From the NCBI GenBank assembly GCA_016178015.1, contig JACOUB010000047.1, positions 80,935-144,934 of the forward strand: a DNA stretch of 64,000 nucleotides, read 5' to 3'. Made by a program: the position numbers and the translations under genes. The notes beneath the pieces were generated by a model that worked only from the letters and a program-made list of their open reading frames with translations, made no database searches and was not told the origin of the DNA. Of the stretch, positions 1 through 8,674 are shown piece after piece. The DNA is from Methylocystis sp. Its GTDB lineage: Bacteria > Pseudomonadota > Alphaproteobacteria > Rhizobiales > Beijerinckiaceae. Within the stretch, counting starts at the first letter, position 1, and each line of letters opens with the position of its first letter.

Positions 1-2
1 TC

Positions 3-707
3 GCCGACGTGTTGGAGACGATGGGCGCCTGGGTCGATGGCGTGAAATACGCCGGCGGGTCGTTCGCGCTGATGCCGCCCCAGGCGGTAAAGGCGATCAA
101 CAAGACGGCGCACGATCACGGCGTCTACGTCTCGACCGGCGGCTGGATCGAGAATGTCTTGCGGTTCGGCCCGGAGGCCGTCGCTCGCTACATTGAAGAG
201 TGCAAGGCGCTCGGCTTCGATGTCGTCGAAATCTCCGCCGGTTTCATCAGCCTGCCGACCGACAGCATGCTGCGGCTCGTCAAGATGGTGAAAAAGGCCG
301 GCTTGAAGGCCAAGCCGGAACTAGGGATTCAGTTCGGCTCGGGCGGCGCCACGGCGGCCGAGGAACTGGAGGCCGAGGGAACCAAGGACGTAGGTTGGCT
401 GATCGCGCAGGCGGAGCGCGTTCTCGACGCCGGCGCCGACATCATCATGATCGAGAGCGAGGGGATTACCGAGAGCGTCAAGACATGGCGCACCGGCGTG
501 GCGGCCGCCATCATCGACAAGCTCGGGTTGGACAAGGTTATGTTCGAAGCGGCGGATCCGCCGGTGTTCGAGTGGTACGTCAAGAACTATGGCAACGAGG
601 TCAATCTGTTCGTCGACCACAGTCAGATCGTGCAGCTCGAGGCGCTGCGCTCCGGCATTTGGGGCACGAAGAGCACCTGGGGCCGCATTCAGAATGTCGG
701 GGGGTGA
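3..707 (+). CDS. ComA-like phosphosulfolactate synthase (5' end outside window)
   Basis: The frame is open from the window edge and the first GTG (position 9) is not a convincing start, so the N-terminus is missing. About 234 residues remain. The visible text (DVLETMGAWVDGVKYAGG, then STGGWIENVL, VVEISAGFISLP, KPELGIQFGSGG, IMIESEGITE and FEAADPPVFEWYVKNYG) is the pattern of the ComA / phosphosulfolactate synthase TIM barrel family. The founding enzyme joins sulfite to phosphoenolpyruvate in coenzyme M synthesis; bacterial and plant relatives include proteins of uncertain role. The next gene is unrelated, so the context does not show whether CoM is made here. Family call is strong, exact reaction is inference. 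Confidence 0.8.
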   Translation, partial: ADVLETMGAWVDGVKYAGGSFALMPPQAVKAINKTAHDHGVYVSTGGWIENVLRFGPEAVARYIEECKALGFDVVEISAGFISLPTDSMLRLVKMVKKAGLKAKPELGIQFGSGGATAAEELEAEGTKDVGWLIAQAERVLDAGADIIMIESEGITESVKTWRTGVAAAIIDKLGLDKVMFEAADPPVFEWYVKNYGNEVNLFVDHSQIVQLEALRSGIWGTKSTWGRIQNVGG

Positions 708-723
708 CGGCGGGTCGGCGTTC

Positions 724-876
724 CCTTCTCCCGCGTTGCGGGAGAAGGTGGCCCTCGCGTCAGCGAGGGTCGGATGAGGGAACTTACCACTTTAACAATC
801 CAGAGAATTTGGCGCGGCGATGCCCTCATCCGTCGCGCATTCGCGCGACACCTTCTCCCGCGAAGCGGGAGAAGGG
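724..876. repeat. Palindromic intergenic repeat, family 1 (paired hairpins)
   Basis: Two inverted hairpin units: TTCTCCCGCGTTGCGGGAGAA at the left with a second CCTCGCGTCAGCGAGG stem, and a mirrored unit at the right ending in CTTCTCCCGCGAAGCGGGAG. It fills most of the 360-bp gap between the ComA-like gene and the protease gene. The same design recurs at 5194, 28069, 28825, 31167, 36078, 53523 and 57667, so it is a dispersed family. The rest of the gap (877-1068) is AT-richer and presumably carries the promoter of the protease gene. Confidence 0.8.
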
Positions 877-1068
877 AGTAACGCCGATTCGAGTCGATTA
901 ATTGGAGCATTGTCGAGGCGTCAAATCGTCAGCGAAAATGACGCCGATAAATTTAAGCAAAGTGAAGGCTTTACCCTATAGTCTTCGCGATCGGCGCAGC
1001 CGTTCGCTGGCTGCGTTTTCGCGGCGAGAGCGGCGGCTTTTCCGTCCCTCGACAGACAGGCTTCGCAA

Positions 1069-1623
1069 ATGTTCGGACCTACTGCCAAGCTGGCGATCGG
1101 CGTCGCCTTCGCAGCTTTCGTGACGGCGCAGATCTTCGCTCATTTTGGTCAGAACGGAGCGCCGACGAACGAGACCATTCGAGCCGTTGCCGCCACCAAC
1201 GCCGTTGTGAAGACGCTGTCGGCGCCGCCTGTCGCTCCGCTGCGCGCGAGCTATGGCGAAGTTAGAATCGCCGCCGACAGTTTGGGCCAGTACGCCGCCG
1301 ACGTCGAAATCGACGGGAGCCGCATTCACATGCTCGTCGACACCGGCGCGAGTTCCGTCGCTCTCTCTTACGAGGACGCGGCCGCCGTCGGGCTCTATCC
1401 TGCGCCGTCCGATTACAAATATGCGGTCGGCACGGCGAACGGCACGGCGAAGGTGGCGCGGGTCAAGCTGCGGCAGGTGCGCCTCGGCGAACTGGTCGTC
1501 CGCGACGTCGACGCCTTCGTTGGCGAGCGCGGCGCGCTGGGCAAGAGCCTGCTCGGCATGAGTTTTCTATCCAAGTTGTCGCACATCGAGGCGGCTGCGG
1601 GCGCGCTGGTGTTGAAGCAGTAA
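1069..1623 (+). CDS. Retropepsin-like aspartic protease, membrane-anchored (TIGR02281 type)
   Basis: 184 residues. Residues about 5-25 form a hydrophobic N-terminal anchor (KLAIGVAFAAFVTAQIFAHF). The C-terminal half is one retropepsin-type domain with the catalytic signature MLVDTGASSVALS at about residue 90 and a later hydrophobic-Gly stretch (LLGMSFLSKL) typical of the flap/dimer region. Such clan AA proteins work as dimers, the active domain here predicted to face the periplasm. The ATG at 1069 gives a coherent anchor. The gene stands alone between two repeat-bearing gaps. Substrate unknown. The family is common in Hyphomicrobiales, which supports the taxonomic reading. Confidence 0.85.
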   Translation: MFGPTAKLAIGVAFAAFVTAQIFAHFGQNGAPTNETIRAVAATNAVVKTLSAPPVAPLRASYGEVRIAADSLGQYAADVEIDGSRIHMLVDTGASSVALSYEDAAAVGLYPAPSDYKYAVGTANGTAKVARVKLRQVRLGELVVRDVDAFVGERGALGKSLLGMSFLSKLSHIEAAAGALVLKQ

Positions 1624-1775
1624 AGCGCGCCGCGAACGTCCATCTCCGTCATTCCATTTGCATCCCTTGCAACCGCGTGTTTGCCCGGCGAGGGTCAGAT
1701 TCGAGGATGAATTTGGCCTTTTCGCCGATTTTCCCTTATGTCCTTCGCGATCCGATGATTTTCCGAGGAGAAACG

Positions 1776-3275
1776 ATGTTTCCGAAGCCCGTCGCCGATG
1801 TTGCGCCCAACACTTACGCCTATGAGCAGACGCCGCTCGTCAAGCCGACCGGCTTTCGCGAATATGACGCGCGCTGGCTTTTCGAGAAAGAGCTCAATTT
1901 GATGGGCGTTCAGGCGTTGGGCATGGGTCTTGGCGCATTGCTGCATGAAATGGGCGTCGCCCCCGAACTGGTAACCGGCCATGATTACCGCGCCTATTCT
2001 TCGTCGATCAAATTGGCGCTGGTCACTGGCCTCATGGCCGCCGGCGTGCGCGTTCACGACATCGGCCTGGCGCTGTCTCCGATGGCCTATTTCGCCCAGT
2101 TCGCACTCGACGTTCCGGCGGTCGCCATGGTGACCGCCTCGCATAACGACAACGGTTGGACCGGCGTCAAAATGGGCGCGCAGCGCCCCGTCACGTTCGG
2201 TCCGGAGGAAATGGGCCGCTTGAAGGAAATCGTTCTTTCGGGCAAGTTCCGCCTGACGGACGGCGGCTCTTACCGTTTCGTTGAGAATTTAGCCGCGCGT
2301 TATCTCGACGATCTAGTCGCCGGCGTGAAGCTTTCCCGCAAGCTGAAAGTCGTGTGCGCTTGCGGCAACGGCACGGCGGGCGCCTTCGCGCCGAACATGC
2401 TGGAGCGCTTGGGTTGCGAAGTCGTGCCGCTCGATGTCGAGCTCGATTACACGTTCCCGCGCTACAATCCCAACCCCGAAGATCTTCATATGCTGCACGC
2501 CATGGCCGACAAGGTGCGCGCAACGAAGGCCGATGTCGGATTGGGGTTCGATGGCGACGGCGACCGCTGCGGCGTCGTCGACAACAATGGCGAGGAGATC
2601 TTCGCCGACAAGATCGGCGTGATGCTGGCGCGCGACCTCGCCAAGCTCTATCCCGGCGCCACATTCGTCGTCGACGTGAAATCGACCGGGCTGTTCGCGA
2701 CTGATCCGGAGCTCGTCGCACATGGCGCCAAGGCCGACTATTGGAAGACCGGCCATTCTTACATCAAACGCCGCGTCACCGATTTGAAAGCGCTGGCCGG
2801 CTTCGAGAAGTCGGGGCATTTCTTCTTTAACGAGCCGATCGGGCGCGGTTATGACGATGGGCTGCTCACGGCGATCCATATCCTTAAGATGCTCGATCGC
2901 AACCCCAGCAAGTCGATGGCCGATCTTTACGCAGCGCTGCCGAAGACGTGGGGCTCGCCGACCATGGCGCCGCATTGCGACGACGAGAAGAAATACGACG
3001 TCGTCGCCAAGGTGACCGCGCGCTTTGCGCGGATGCGCGCCGATGGCGAGCGGCTCATCGGCCAGCCCATTCGCGATCTGGTCACCGTGAACGGCGTGCG
3101 CGTGACTGTCGCCGACGGCACCTGGGGGCTGGTGCGCGCTTCGTCCAACAAACCCGAGCTGGTCGTGGTCGTCGAGAGTCCGGCGTCATTGGCGCGCATG
3201 CGCGAAATGTTTTCGGCTGTCGATGCGGTATTGCGCGAGAACGCGGAAGTCGGCCCTTACAATCAGACGATTTGA
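1776..3275 (+). CDS. Phosphomannomutase/phosphoglucomutase (AlgC/ManB family)
   Basis: 499 residues from the ATG at 1776, preceded by GAGGAGAAACG; an in-frame extension to 1677 lacks an RBS. Visible hallmarks: phosphoserine loop TASHNDNGWTGVK at about residue 120, metal-binding GFDGDGDRCGVV at about 255, sugar-binding EKSGHFFFNEPIGRGYDDG at about 350 and a C-terminal phosphate-binding region (VRASSNKPELVVVVES). It interconverts hexose 6- and 1-phosphates, feeding polysaccharide and LPS precursor synthesis. Length fits the alpha-D-phosphohexomutase superfamily. Which sugar is preferred cannot be read from the sequence. It appears monocistronic, ending just before a REP doublet. Confidence 0.9.
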   Translation: MFPKPVADVAPNTYAYEQTPLVKPTGFREYDARWLFEKELNLMGVQALGMGLGALLHEMGVAPELVTGHDYRAYSSSIKLALVTGLMAAGVRVHDIGLALSPMAYFAQFALDVPAVAMVTASHNDNGWTGVKMGAQRPVTFGPEEMGRLKEIVLSGKFRLTDGGSYRFVENLAARYLDDLVAGVKLSRKLKVVCACGNGTAGAFAPNMLERLGCEVVPLDVELDYTFPRYNPNPEDLHMLHAMADKVRATKADVGLGFDGDGDRCGVVDNNGEEIFADKIGVMLARDLAKLYPGATFVVDVKSTGLFATDPELVAHGAKADYWKTGHSYIKRRVTDLKALAGFEKSGHFFFNEPIGRGYDDGLLTAIHILKMLDRNPSKSMADLYAALPKTWGSPTMAPHCDDEKKYDVVAKVTARFARMRADGERLIGQPIRDLVTVNGVRVTVADGTWGLVRASSNKPELVVVVESPASLARMREMFSAVDAVLRENAEVGPYNQTI

Positions 3276-3307
3276 TACGTAGGGGAGGTGATTGGGATAT
3301 TTGCGGA

Positions 3308-3363
3308 GGACCGCGAGCCTTCAGGCTCGCCAGAGAGATTGCGAGCCTGAAGGCTCGCGGTCC
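3308..3363. repeat. REP doublet, family 2 (inverted orientation)
   Basis: Two copies of the hairpin GCGAGCCTGAAGGCTCGC in inverted arrangement, each joined to GGTCC or its complement. It lies between the convergent ends of the phosphohexomutase and the CpaC-N-like gene. Other copies are at 20385, 25918, 51804 and 59946. Here the GGTCC arms point outward, whereas in the others they point inward, so this is a mirror arrangement of the same two units. Confidence 0.85.
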
Positions 3364-3372
3364 ATTCCGGAC

Positions 3373-3837
3373 TCAGCGTTTCGGCGGGCTCGACGAACTT
3401 TCATGCGACCGCATGGTTTCGATGGTCTGCGCCAAATATTCCTTGTCGTCGGCCAGATCGATCGTTGGCGTGCAATCTGGGTAACAAGAATATGATTCTC
3501 GACGCAACCCTCGTTGGACGACAAGATTGTCCTTGTTGGGGAGAACGTGGATGGTGGTTTCGCCGACTTGGTTTCCAGTCTGATCGAGCAAGATGAGGTT
3601 GGTCGTTCCAAAGCTTTTGCCGGTGATCACCATGAGCTGATTGCTCTTTAGCATCGTAATGTCGGCGACCATTGGATTGCCGACCACCAGCGTTTGGGCG
3701 CCTTCCGGCATTCTGACGACGCGCGCGCGGTCGAGATCGACAAGAATCGCTTTATCGTTCGCAAGGGCGCGGGTTTGTAAGCCGATGACGGCGAAGGCCA
3801 GGAGCCCGAGCCATCGAAGGAGCCGCCTGGAAGACAT
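3373..3837 (-). CDS. Stand-alone pilus assembly N-terminal domain protein (CpaC N-domain-like)
   Basis: 154 residues from an ATG at 3837 with GCGAGGTG upstream; a longer frame to 3915 has no RBS. A signal peptide (RRLLRWLGLLAFAVIGLQTRALA) precedes a single domain DKAILVDLDRARVVRMPEGA, VVGNPMVADITML and GKSFGTTNLILLDQTG. That is the T2SS/T3SS pilus N-domain that also begins CpaC (compare GKSIIVDLPGEAAEIVVGNP in the gene at 6309). There is no secretin part. It is divergent from the flp pilin gene and next to the cpa/tad cluster, so a periplasmic accessory role in the pilus secretin is likely but inferred. The C-terminal 40 residues contain two Cys (SYSCYPDCTP). Confidence 0.8.
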   Translation of the reverse strand: MSSRRLLRWLGLLAFAVIGLQTRALANDKAILVDLDRARVVRMPEGAQTLVVGNPMVADITMLKSNQLMVITGKSFGTTNLILLDQTGNQVGETTIHVLPNKDNLVVQRGLRRESYSCYPDCTPTIDLADDKEYLAQTIETMRSHESSSSPPKR

Positions 3838-4214
3838 CTTGCACCTCGCCACGCAAACGTTGAGAACGCTGCCGCCCTCCGCGCTCGCTCTGCGAGGAGC
3901 GCGGGCGGCGGACATCGTTTCATGTAGAACATCGAATGGTGAATCTTTGTTGAAGCTTGAGGCGTTTTACCACAAGCGGCATTCGGCGATGACTCCGCCC
4001 CGCGTCATGGATCGACGCCCTGGCGTCGGAGACAAACGCGTATCGGATTGCAAGCATTTTTCAACTATAACGGCCGATGGACGCGCGATCGCCAGAGTCT
4101 CGGATCGGATTAACATGATCGCAAGGACTGAGCGCTAGTTTCGACGCTGATCCAGCGGCGATGACGAACAAAGGCGCCGTTGGCGTTACGTAACGGAGCC
4201 AGGAGTCAAGAGTT
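3838..4214. other. Divergent intergenic region upstream of flp
   Basis: 377 bp between the minus-strand CpaC-N-like gene and the flp pilin gene. No coding sequence is convincing here. It contains a perfect palindrome CGTTACGTAACG at 4184-4195, about 20 bp before the pilin ATG, and a GGAGTCAAGAG ribosome binding site. It should hold both divergent promoters, but I cannot assign boxes with confidence. Confidence 0.4.
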
Positions 4215-4379
4215 ATGAAGAAGTTTTTCTCGCGCTATCTGAAGGACGAATCCGGCGCCACCGCGATCGAGTATGGCTTGATCGCCAGCTTGATCGCGGT
4301 CGCCATCGTCGCCACCGTCACTACGGTGGGCACCAGGCTGACGGCCAAGTTCACCGCGGTCTCCAACGCCCTCCAGTGA
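4215..4379 (+). CDS. flp: Flp/Fap-type pilin subunit
   Basis: A 54-residue protein. The start ATG follows GGAGTCAAGAGTT. The sequence begins MKKFFSRYLKDESGATAIEY, that is a short basic leader, a Gly cleavage site and the Flp motif with Glu and Tyr, then a hydrophobic helix (GLIASLIAVAIVATVTTVGT) and a short polar tail. CpaA-type prepilin peptidase is expected to cut after the Gly at position 14. It is the major pilin of tight-adherence (Tad) pili, assembled by the genes downstream. A strong terminator follows directly, so flp is probably expressed as its own abundant transcript. Confidence 0.93.
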   Translation: MKKFFSRYLKDESGATAIEYGLIASLIAVAIVATVTTVGTRLTAKFTAVSNALQ

Positions 4380-4418
4380 GACGAACCAAGACGACGTCGC
4401 GTCGTTTGCCCATTCAGA

Positions 4419-4448
4419 GCGGCCCCGCAATCGGGGCCGCGGCTTTTT
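4419..4448 (+). terminator. Rho-independent terminator of flp
   Basis: A perfect 9-bp GC stem (GCGGCCCCG / CGGGGCCGC, 4419-4427 and 4432-4440) with a CAAT loop is followed by GGC and five T (4444-4448). It lies 40 bp after the pilin stop codon. This fits high flp transcription uncoupled from the downstream assembly genes. Confidence 0.85.
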
Positions 4449-4606
4449 GCGTCGCCCGCGGCCTGAAGCGCCGTTAACTGTGGGTCAATCTGTCTTTGAT
4501 ACCGGGTCGGGGCAATCGACTGGGATTTCTCCCTCTCCCCGCAAGCGGGGAGAGGCAATGCCCGAACTGATTGTTTGGATTTCGTCGCCTTGAGCGGGAA
4601 CGCCTC

Positions 4607-5113
4607 ATGATCGCCGCCGCCGCGTTTGTCGTTTTTCCGATGCTCATGGCGTTTTCCGCGTTCGCCGATCTCTTCACCATGACGATTCCCAACCGGGTGT
4701 CGTTGCTGCTGATCGGCGTCTTCGCCGCGCTCGTCGTTTATCTTCATATGCCCTGGGAGGCGGTCGCGTTGCACGTGTCATGCTCGCTGGCCGTGCTGCT
4801 TCTGACATTCGTGATGTTCTACTTTGGTTGGATCGGCGGCGGCGATGCGAAACTCGCGGCTACGACCGCGTTGTGGCTCGGTTGGGATAATCTTCTCGAT
4901 TACGGGCTGATCGCCTCGCTCATCGGCGGAGCTTTGACCTTGGCGATCCTCGCAGTGCGGAGCGTGAGCATGCCGCAGTCGCTGCTCTCGTTAAAGTTCG
5001 TGGCGCGTCTTTGCGAAAAAGATGGCGGCGTGCCTTATGGAATTGCGCTCGCCATGGCTGGGCTCCTGGTCTATCCGCACACCAGCGTGTGGACGAGCTT
5101 GGCGGGCGTCTGA
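4607..5113 (+). CDS. cpaA: Prepilin peptidase CpaA/TadV
   Basis: 168 residues, almost entirely hydrophobic with about five to six membrane helices. The two aspartates of type IV prepilin aspartyl proteases are visible: one in the first loop (AFADLFTMTIPN, about residue 20) and one in the GGGDAK motif (FGWIGGGDAKL, about residue 83). It cleaves the Flp prepilin at the inner membrane. The start at 4607 is chosen because the upstream in-frame extension is Arg-rich and lacks an RBS. A gap with a family 1 repeat separates it from cpaB. Confidence 0.9.
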   Translation: MIAAAAFVVFPMLMAFSAFADLFTMTIPNRVSLLLIGVFAALVVYLHMPWEAVALHVSCSLAVLLLTFVMFYFGWIGGGDAKLAATTALWLGWDNLLDYGLIASLIGGALTLAILAVRSVSMPQSLLSLKFVARLCEKDGGVPYGIALAMAGLLVYPHTSVWTSLAGV

Positions 5114-5193
5114 GCGGCGGGCGCGAACACCCTCTCCCTCTGGGCTACGGGAGTCACACATCTTTCGGGGCGGTCGTTTCGGCGGGGCGCCAA

Positions 5194-5387
5194 CCCTTCT
5201 CCCGCGTCGCGGGAGAAGGTGGCCCGGCGAAGCCGGGTCGGATGAGGGCCGGCGCCACCCTCCGAAACTGACGCAGAACAACCGGCCCGAACCCCACGCA
5301 AGGCCCGTCGGCGAGGCAGTTCGCAAGCGCCCTCATCCGACCCTCGCTAACGCGAGGGCCACCTTCTCCCGTTTCACGGGAGAAGGG
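5194..5387. repeat. Palindromic intergenic repeat, family 1 (long inverted copy)
   Basis: Left arm begins CCCTTCTCCCGCGTCGCGGG and the right arm ends in a matching TTCTCCCGTTTCACGGGAGAA; between them GGCCCGGCGAAGCCGGGTC and GACCCTCGCTAACGCGAGGG form inner stems. It occupies most of the 376-bp cpaA-cpaB gap and splits the pilus cluster, so it may act as an attenuator or simply sit there. After it, 5390-5490 is AT-richer and likely contains the cpaB promoter. Confidence 0.75.
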
Positions 5388-5490
5388 ACGCGCGAACCGT
5401 CCGGCTCGTAACAAGCCGTTAACCTTAATTTGATCTTTATCGTCTTAAATTCGCGCTCGATCGGATCGAGGCGGCTGGAATATTAAAACG

Positions 5491-6282
5491 ATGAACAAGG
5501 CGCAGATCGTGGTTCTTGGCGTCGCTCTTGCCGCCGGCGGGGGCGCCTTCCTGATGATGAGCCGCTCCAGCCAGCCGCCGGCCGTCGTTCCGGTCGTTCA
5601 GGCGCCCGCCCTCGACGAGGTTCTCGTCGCGGCTCGCGATCTTCCTTACGGCATGGCGCTCAACGATCAGGACACGGCTTGGATCTTGTGGCCGCTAGCC
5701 GCCGTTCCGCAAGGCGCCACGCGCAAGAGCGAGACGCCCAACGCCAAAGAAGAGATCAAAGACTCTCTCGTGCACGTCCCGATCGCCAGCGGCGATCTGC
5801 TTCGCCGCGACAGATTGATCAAGGGGCAGAGCGCCGGACTGATGTCGACCATGCTGCCATCCGGACGTCGGGCGGTGGCGATCGACGTGTCGCTCAACAC
5901 CACGGCAGGCGGCTTTATTCTGCCCAACGATCATGTCGACGTCATCCGAACCTACCGGGATCAGGAGCAGACCAAGGACCGCGGCGTGGAGGTGTTCGGC
6001 TCGGAGGTCTTGCTTAGCAATGTGCGTGTCCTCGCCATGGGTCAGACGGTCGAGACGAAGAGTGGCGATCCTGTCATCACCGGCGCGACTGCAACCTTGG
6101 AACTGGATGCGGGTCAGGCCGAGCTGGTCGTTCTCGCGCAGCGCACCGGGCAGCTCGCTCTCGCTCTGCGCGCCCTGACCGATGCTCGACCGACGGACGC
6201 AAACGGCGAATTTCCGCCGGAGACCGGCGGAAACATGACGATCGTGCGTTTCGGGGCGCCGGTAACCTTGCGTTCCCATTAA
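5491..6282 (+). CDS. cpaB: Pilus assembly protein CpaB (RcpC)
   Basis: 263 residues. An N-terminal membrane anchor or signal (VVLGVALAAGGGAFLMM) is followed by a SAF-like domain (EVLVAARDLPYGMAL, then HVPIASGDLLRRDRLI) and the RcpC/CpaB core with GRRAVAIDVS, AGGFILPNDHVDVI and ELVVLAQRTGQLALALR. CpaB is a periplasmic/inner-membrane partner of the CpaC secretin in Tad pili. It starts the cpaB-tadC run, with cpaC 26 bp downstream. Length is normal for the family. Confidence 0.93.
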   Translation: MNKAQIVVLGVALAAGGGAFLMMSRSSQPPAVVPVVQAPALDEVLVAARDLPYGMALNDQDTAWILWPLAAVPQGATRKSETPNAKEEIKDSLVHVPIASGDLLRRDRLIKGQSAGLMSTMLPSGRRAVAIDVSLNTTAGGFILPNDHVDVIRTYRDQEQTKDRGVEVFGSEVLLSNVRVLAMGQTVETKSGDPVITGATATLELDAGQAELVVLAQRTGQLALALRALTDARPTDANGEFPPETGGNMTIVRFGAPVTLRSH

Positions 6283-6308
6283 GCGCCGTCTCTGGCTGAG
6301 GTTTGATC

Positions 6309-7823
6309 ATGGGAACGGAGAATGGCCAAGGTGCGTCCCACATGACCCGCTCGATATTCGGTTTTGTCGGCGTCGTCGCGGCGACGTTGGTCGCCGCCGC
6401 CGGCGCCGCGCCGCTTGCTCTGAGCCAGGACAGATGGGGCGCCGAGTCTTCCGACGGAGCGACCCTGTCGCGCCGGATCGCCATGGGCGTGGGTAAATCG
6501 ATCATTGTCGATCTGCCCGGCGAAGCCGCGGAAATCGTCGTCGGCAATCCGAAAGTCGCGAACGCTGTGGTCCGCTCGACGCGTAAGCTTTACGTGATGG
6601 GCGTCGATTCGGGTCAAACCACCATCTTCGCGGTCGATCGCGTCGGGCGGCAGATCGCCAACCTCGAGATCAGCATCGGCCGTGACGTCGGCGAGCTCGG
6701 TCCATTGCTCAAGGCGGCTTTGCCCAAGTCGAACATCGTGGCGCGAACCGTCAACGATTCGATCATTCTCACCGGGACGGTCTCGGCGGCCGGAGAGGCG
6801 CAGCGCGCCGTCGACATCGCCAAGGGATTTGCGACGAGGTCGGCGGCGGCGCTGCCCGGCGCCGGCGCCGCCCTCGGCGGCGCACCCGCCGCCGATGGCC
6901 TCGTCGTGAACGCGCTCACCATCCAAAACGACGACCAGGTGATGTTGAAGGTCACCGTGGCCGAAATCGAACGCAAGGTCATCAAGCAGCTCGGGTTCTC
7001 CGCGGACGCCATCGCGGGCGAGACGATTCTCAACGGCGCTTGGGGAAGGCTCATTCAGGACAATCCATTCGTGGTCAATAAGAACCTGGCCAACAACAGC
7101 GCGCTGATCGTCAATGGGCCGAACGGCACCGCCGCTACGCTGAAAGCGTTCGAACGCTACGGGGTTTCGCGGGTGCTCGCCGAGCCGACCGTCACCGCTG
7201 TTTCCGGCGAAGCCGCCAAATTGACGGTCGGCGGCGAAATCGCCGTGCCGGGAGCTTATTCCTGCGTTCAGGCCGGCAGCGTGTCTTCGAACTTCTGTGC
7301 GCCGAGCATTATTTTCAAGCCATACGGCGTGTCGTTGAATTTCTCGCCTGTTGTGGTGTCGGAAGGACGAATCCTCCTGCATCTCGCCGCCGAGGTGACG
7401 GAAGTTGATCTGCAAACGACATTCACCTACGCGAACGTCGCCGTGCCTGGCTTCAAAACGCGCAAGAACGAGACGACAATCGAATTGCCGTCGGGCGGCT
7501 CGATTGCGACCGCGGGATTGTTGACCCAGAAATCAGATCAAGTGATCAACGGCCTTCCGGGATTGCTGAATCTGCCGATCCTTGGAGCGCTGTTTCGTTC
7601 GCGGGACTATCAGCGCAATGAAACGGACCTGCTCATCGTGGTGACGCCTTACATCGTGAAGGCTGTCTCGTCTCACGAGGTCTCGCGTCCCGATGACGGC
7701 TTCGCAGAGGCCAGCGATCCACAGGCTTGGCTTCTCGGACGCGTCAATCGCCTCTATGCCAGCCGCAACAATCCGCAAATGCTGCAGAAATTCAAAGGCC
7801 GCATCGGCTTCATCCAGGATTGA
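6309..7823 (+). CDS. cpaC: Outer-membrane secretin CpaC (RcpA)
   Basis: 504 residues from the ATG at 6309, which has GAGG seven bases upstream; an ATG at 6342 (beginning MTRSIFGFVGVV) also fits and gives a tidier signal peptide. Order: signal peptide, pilus N-domain (GKSIIVDLPGEAAEIVVGNP), BON-like segment (NDSIILTGTVSAAGEAQRA), then the secretin domain (RVLAEPTVTAVSGEAAKLTV, LSFSPVV-like LNFSPVVVSEGRILLHL, ETTIELPSGGSIATAGLL, ETDLLIVVTPYIV). It forms the outer-membrane channel of the Tad pilus. The N-domain is shared with the separate small protein at 3373-3837. Confidence 0.93.
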   Translation: MGTENGQGASHMTRSIFGFVGVVAATLVAAAGAAPLALSQDRWGAESSDGATLSRRIAMGVGKSIIVDLPGEAAEIVVGNPKVANAVVRSTRKLYVMGVDSGQTTIFAVDRVGRQIANLEISIGRDVGELGPLLKAALPKSNIVARTVNDSIILTGTVSAAGEAQRAVDIAKGFATRSAAALPGAGAALGGAPAADGLVVNALTIQNDDQVMLKVTVAEIERKVIKQLGFSADAIAGETILNGAWGRLIQDNPFVVNKNLANNSALIVNGPNGTAATLKAFERYGVSRVLAEPTVTAVSGEAAKLTVGGEIAVPGAYSCVQAGSVSSNFCAPSIIFKPYGVSLNFSPVVVSEGRILLHLAAEVTEVDLQTTFTYANVAVPGFKTRKNETTIELPSGGSIATAGLLTQKSDQVINGLPGLLNLPILGALFRSRDYQRNETDLLIVVTPYIVKAVSSHEVSRPDDGFAEASDPQAWLLGRVNRLYASRNNPQMLQKFKGRIGFIQD

Positions 7824-7861
7824 GCGAAGAACTTACCAAGAGCTTGCGAGGGGTCGCGCGC

Positions 7862-8674
7862 ATGCAAAAACAATTACCAACGCCCAATTGGCGGACGCGT
7901 GGCGGCGTCATGGCCAATATGCTCGGGCGCGCTCGAACGCTGAGCCTCGCTCTAATAGGCGCGGCTTTGATTGTTGCGCTCGCTGGCTGCGGCGTGAACA
8001 GAGTTCTTCCGCCGCCCGCGACAGCTTATGACTACCGCGATCGGCATCCTGTCGTTCTCGCCGACGCGACCAATACGCTCGACGTCTTCCCTGCCGCGCA
8101 AGGACAAAGGCTCGATTATGCGACGGCGAGCCGCATTCGTGAGTTTGTCGCGCGCTATCGTCGCCTCGGACACGGCCCGCTCACCGTTCTGGCGCCGGCC
8201 GGCGCGCCCAACGACGCCGGCGCGCGCGTCGGCGTCGATAAAGTCAGGCGCGCATTGGTTGCGGCGGGCGTCGGCGGTTCGCTGATTGTCGGAACCTACC
8301 CCGTCACCGACCCGGATTTGGCCGCGCCGCTGCGCCTGTCCTTCAAAGGACTGAAAGCTAAGGTCGCCGATCGCTGCGGCGAATGGCCGGGCGACCTGGC
8401 GTCGGCGAGTTCGGTAGAAGGCTGGGACAACGCCAGCTATTGGAACTTCGGATGCGCCAATCAGACCACCTTGGCGGCCCAGATCGCCGATCCACGCGAT
8501 TTGGCGGCGCCGCGCGCCAGTACCGATTCCGATATCGAAATGCGTATGCGGGCGATCGGAAATGTGCGTGAGGGCGAGGATCCAGGGACACACTGGTCGG
8601 TCAAAGGCTCCAACATCAGCAGTGTCGGCGCCGGCGGCGGCGAGGGCGGCGGCGGCGGCGGGGGAGGCAATTGA
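7862..8674 (+). CDS. cpaD: Pilus biogenesis lipoprotein CpaD
   Basis: 270 residues from an ATG preceded by GAGGGG. A hydrophobic leader ends in LIVALAGCG, a lipobox whose Cys would be lipidated. The body contains GPLTVLAPAGAPNDAGARVG, CGEWPGDLA and YWNFGCANQTTLAAQIADPRDL, which are CpaD signatures. The C-terminus is a run of Gly (about residues 257-269), an unusual low-complexity tail. CpaD is thought to help the CpaC secretin reach or stay in the outer membrane. The stop codon overlaps the cpaE ATG by one base, indicating translational coupling. Confidence 0.9.
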   Translation: MQKQLPTPNWRTRGGVMANMLGRARTLSLALIGAALIVALAGCGVNRVLPPPATAYDYRDRHPVVLADATNTLDVFPAAQGQRLDYATASRIREFVARYRRLGHGPLTVLAPAGAPNDAGARVGVDKVRRALVAAGVGGSLIVGTYPVTDPDLAAPLRLSFKGLKAKVADRCGEWPGDLASASSVEGWDNASYWNFGCANQTTLAAQIADPRDLAAPRASTDSDIEMRMRAIGNVREGEDPGTHWSVKGSNISSVGAGGGEGGGGGGGGN

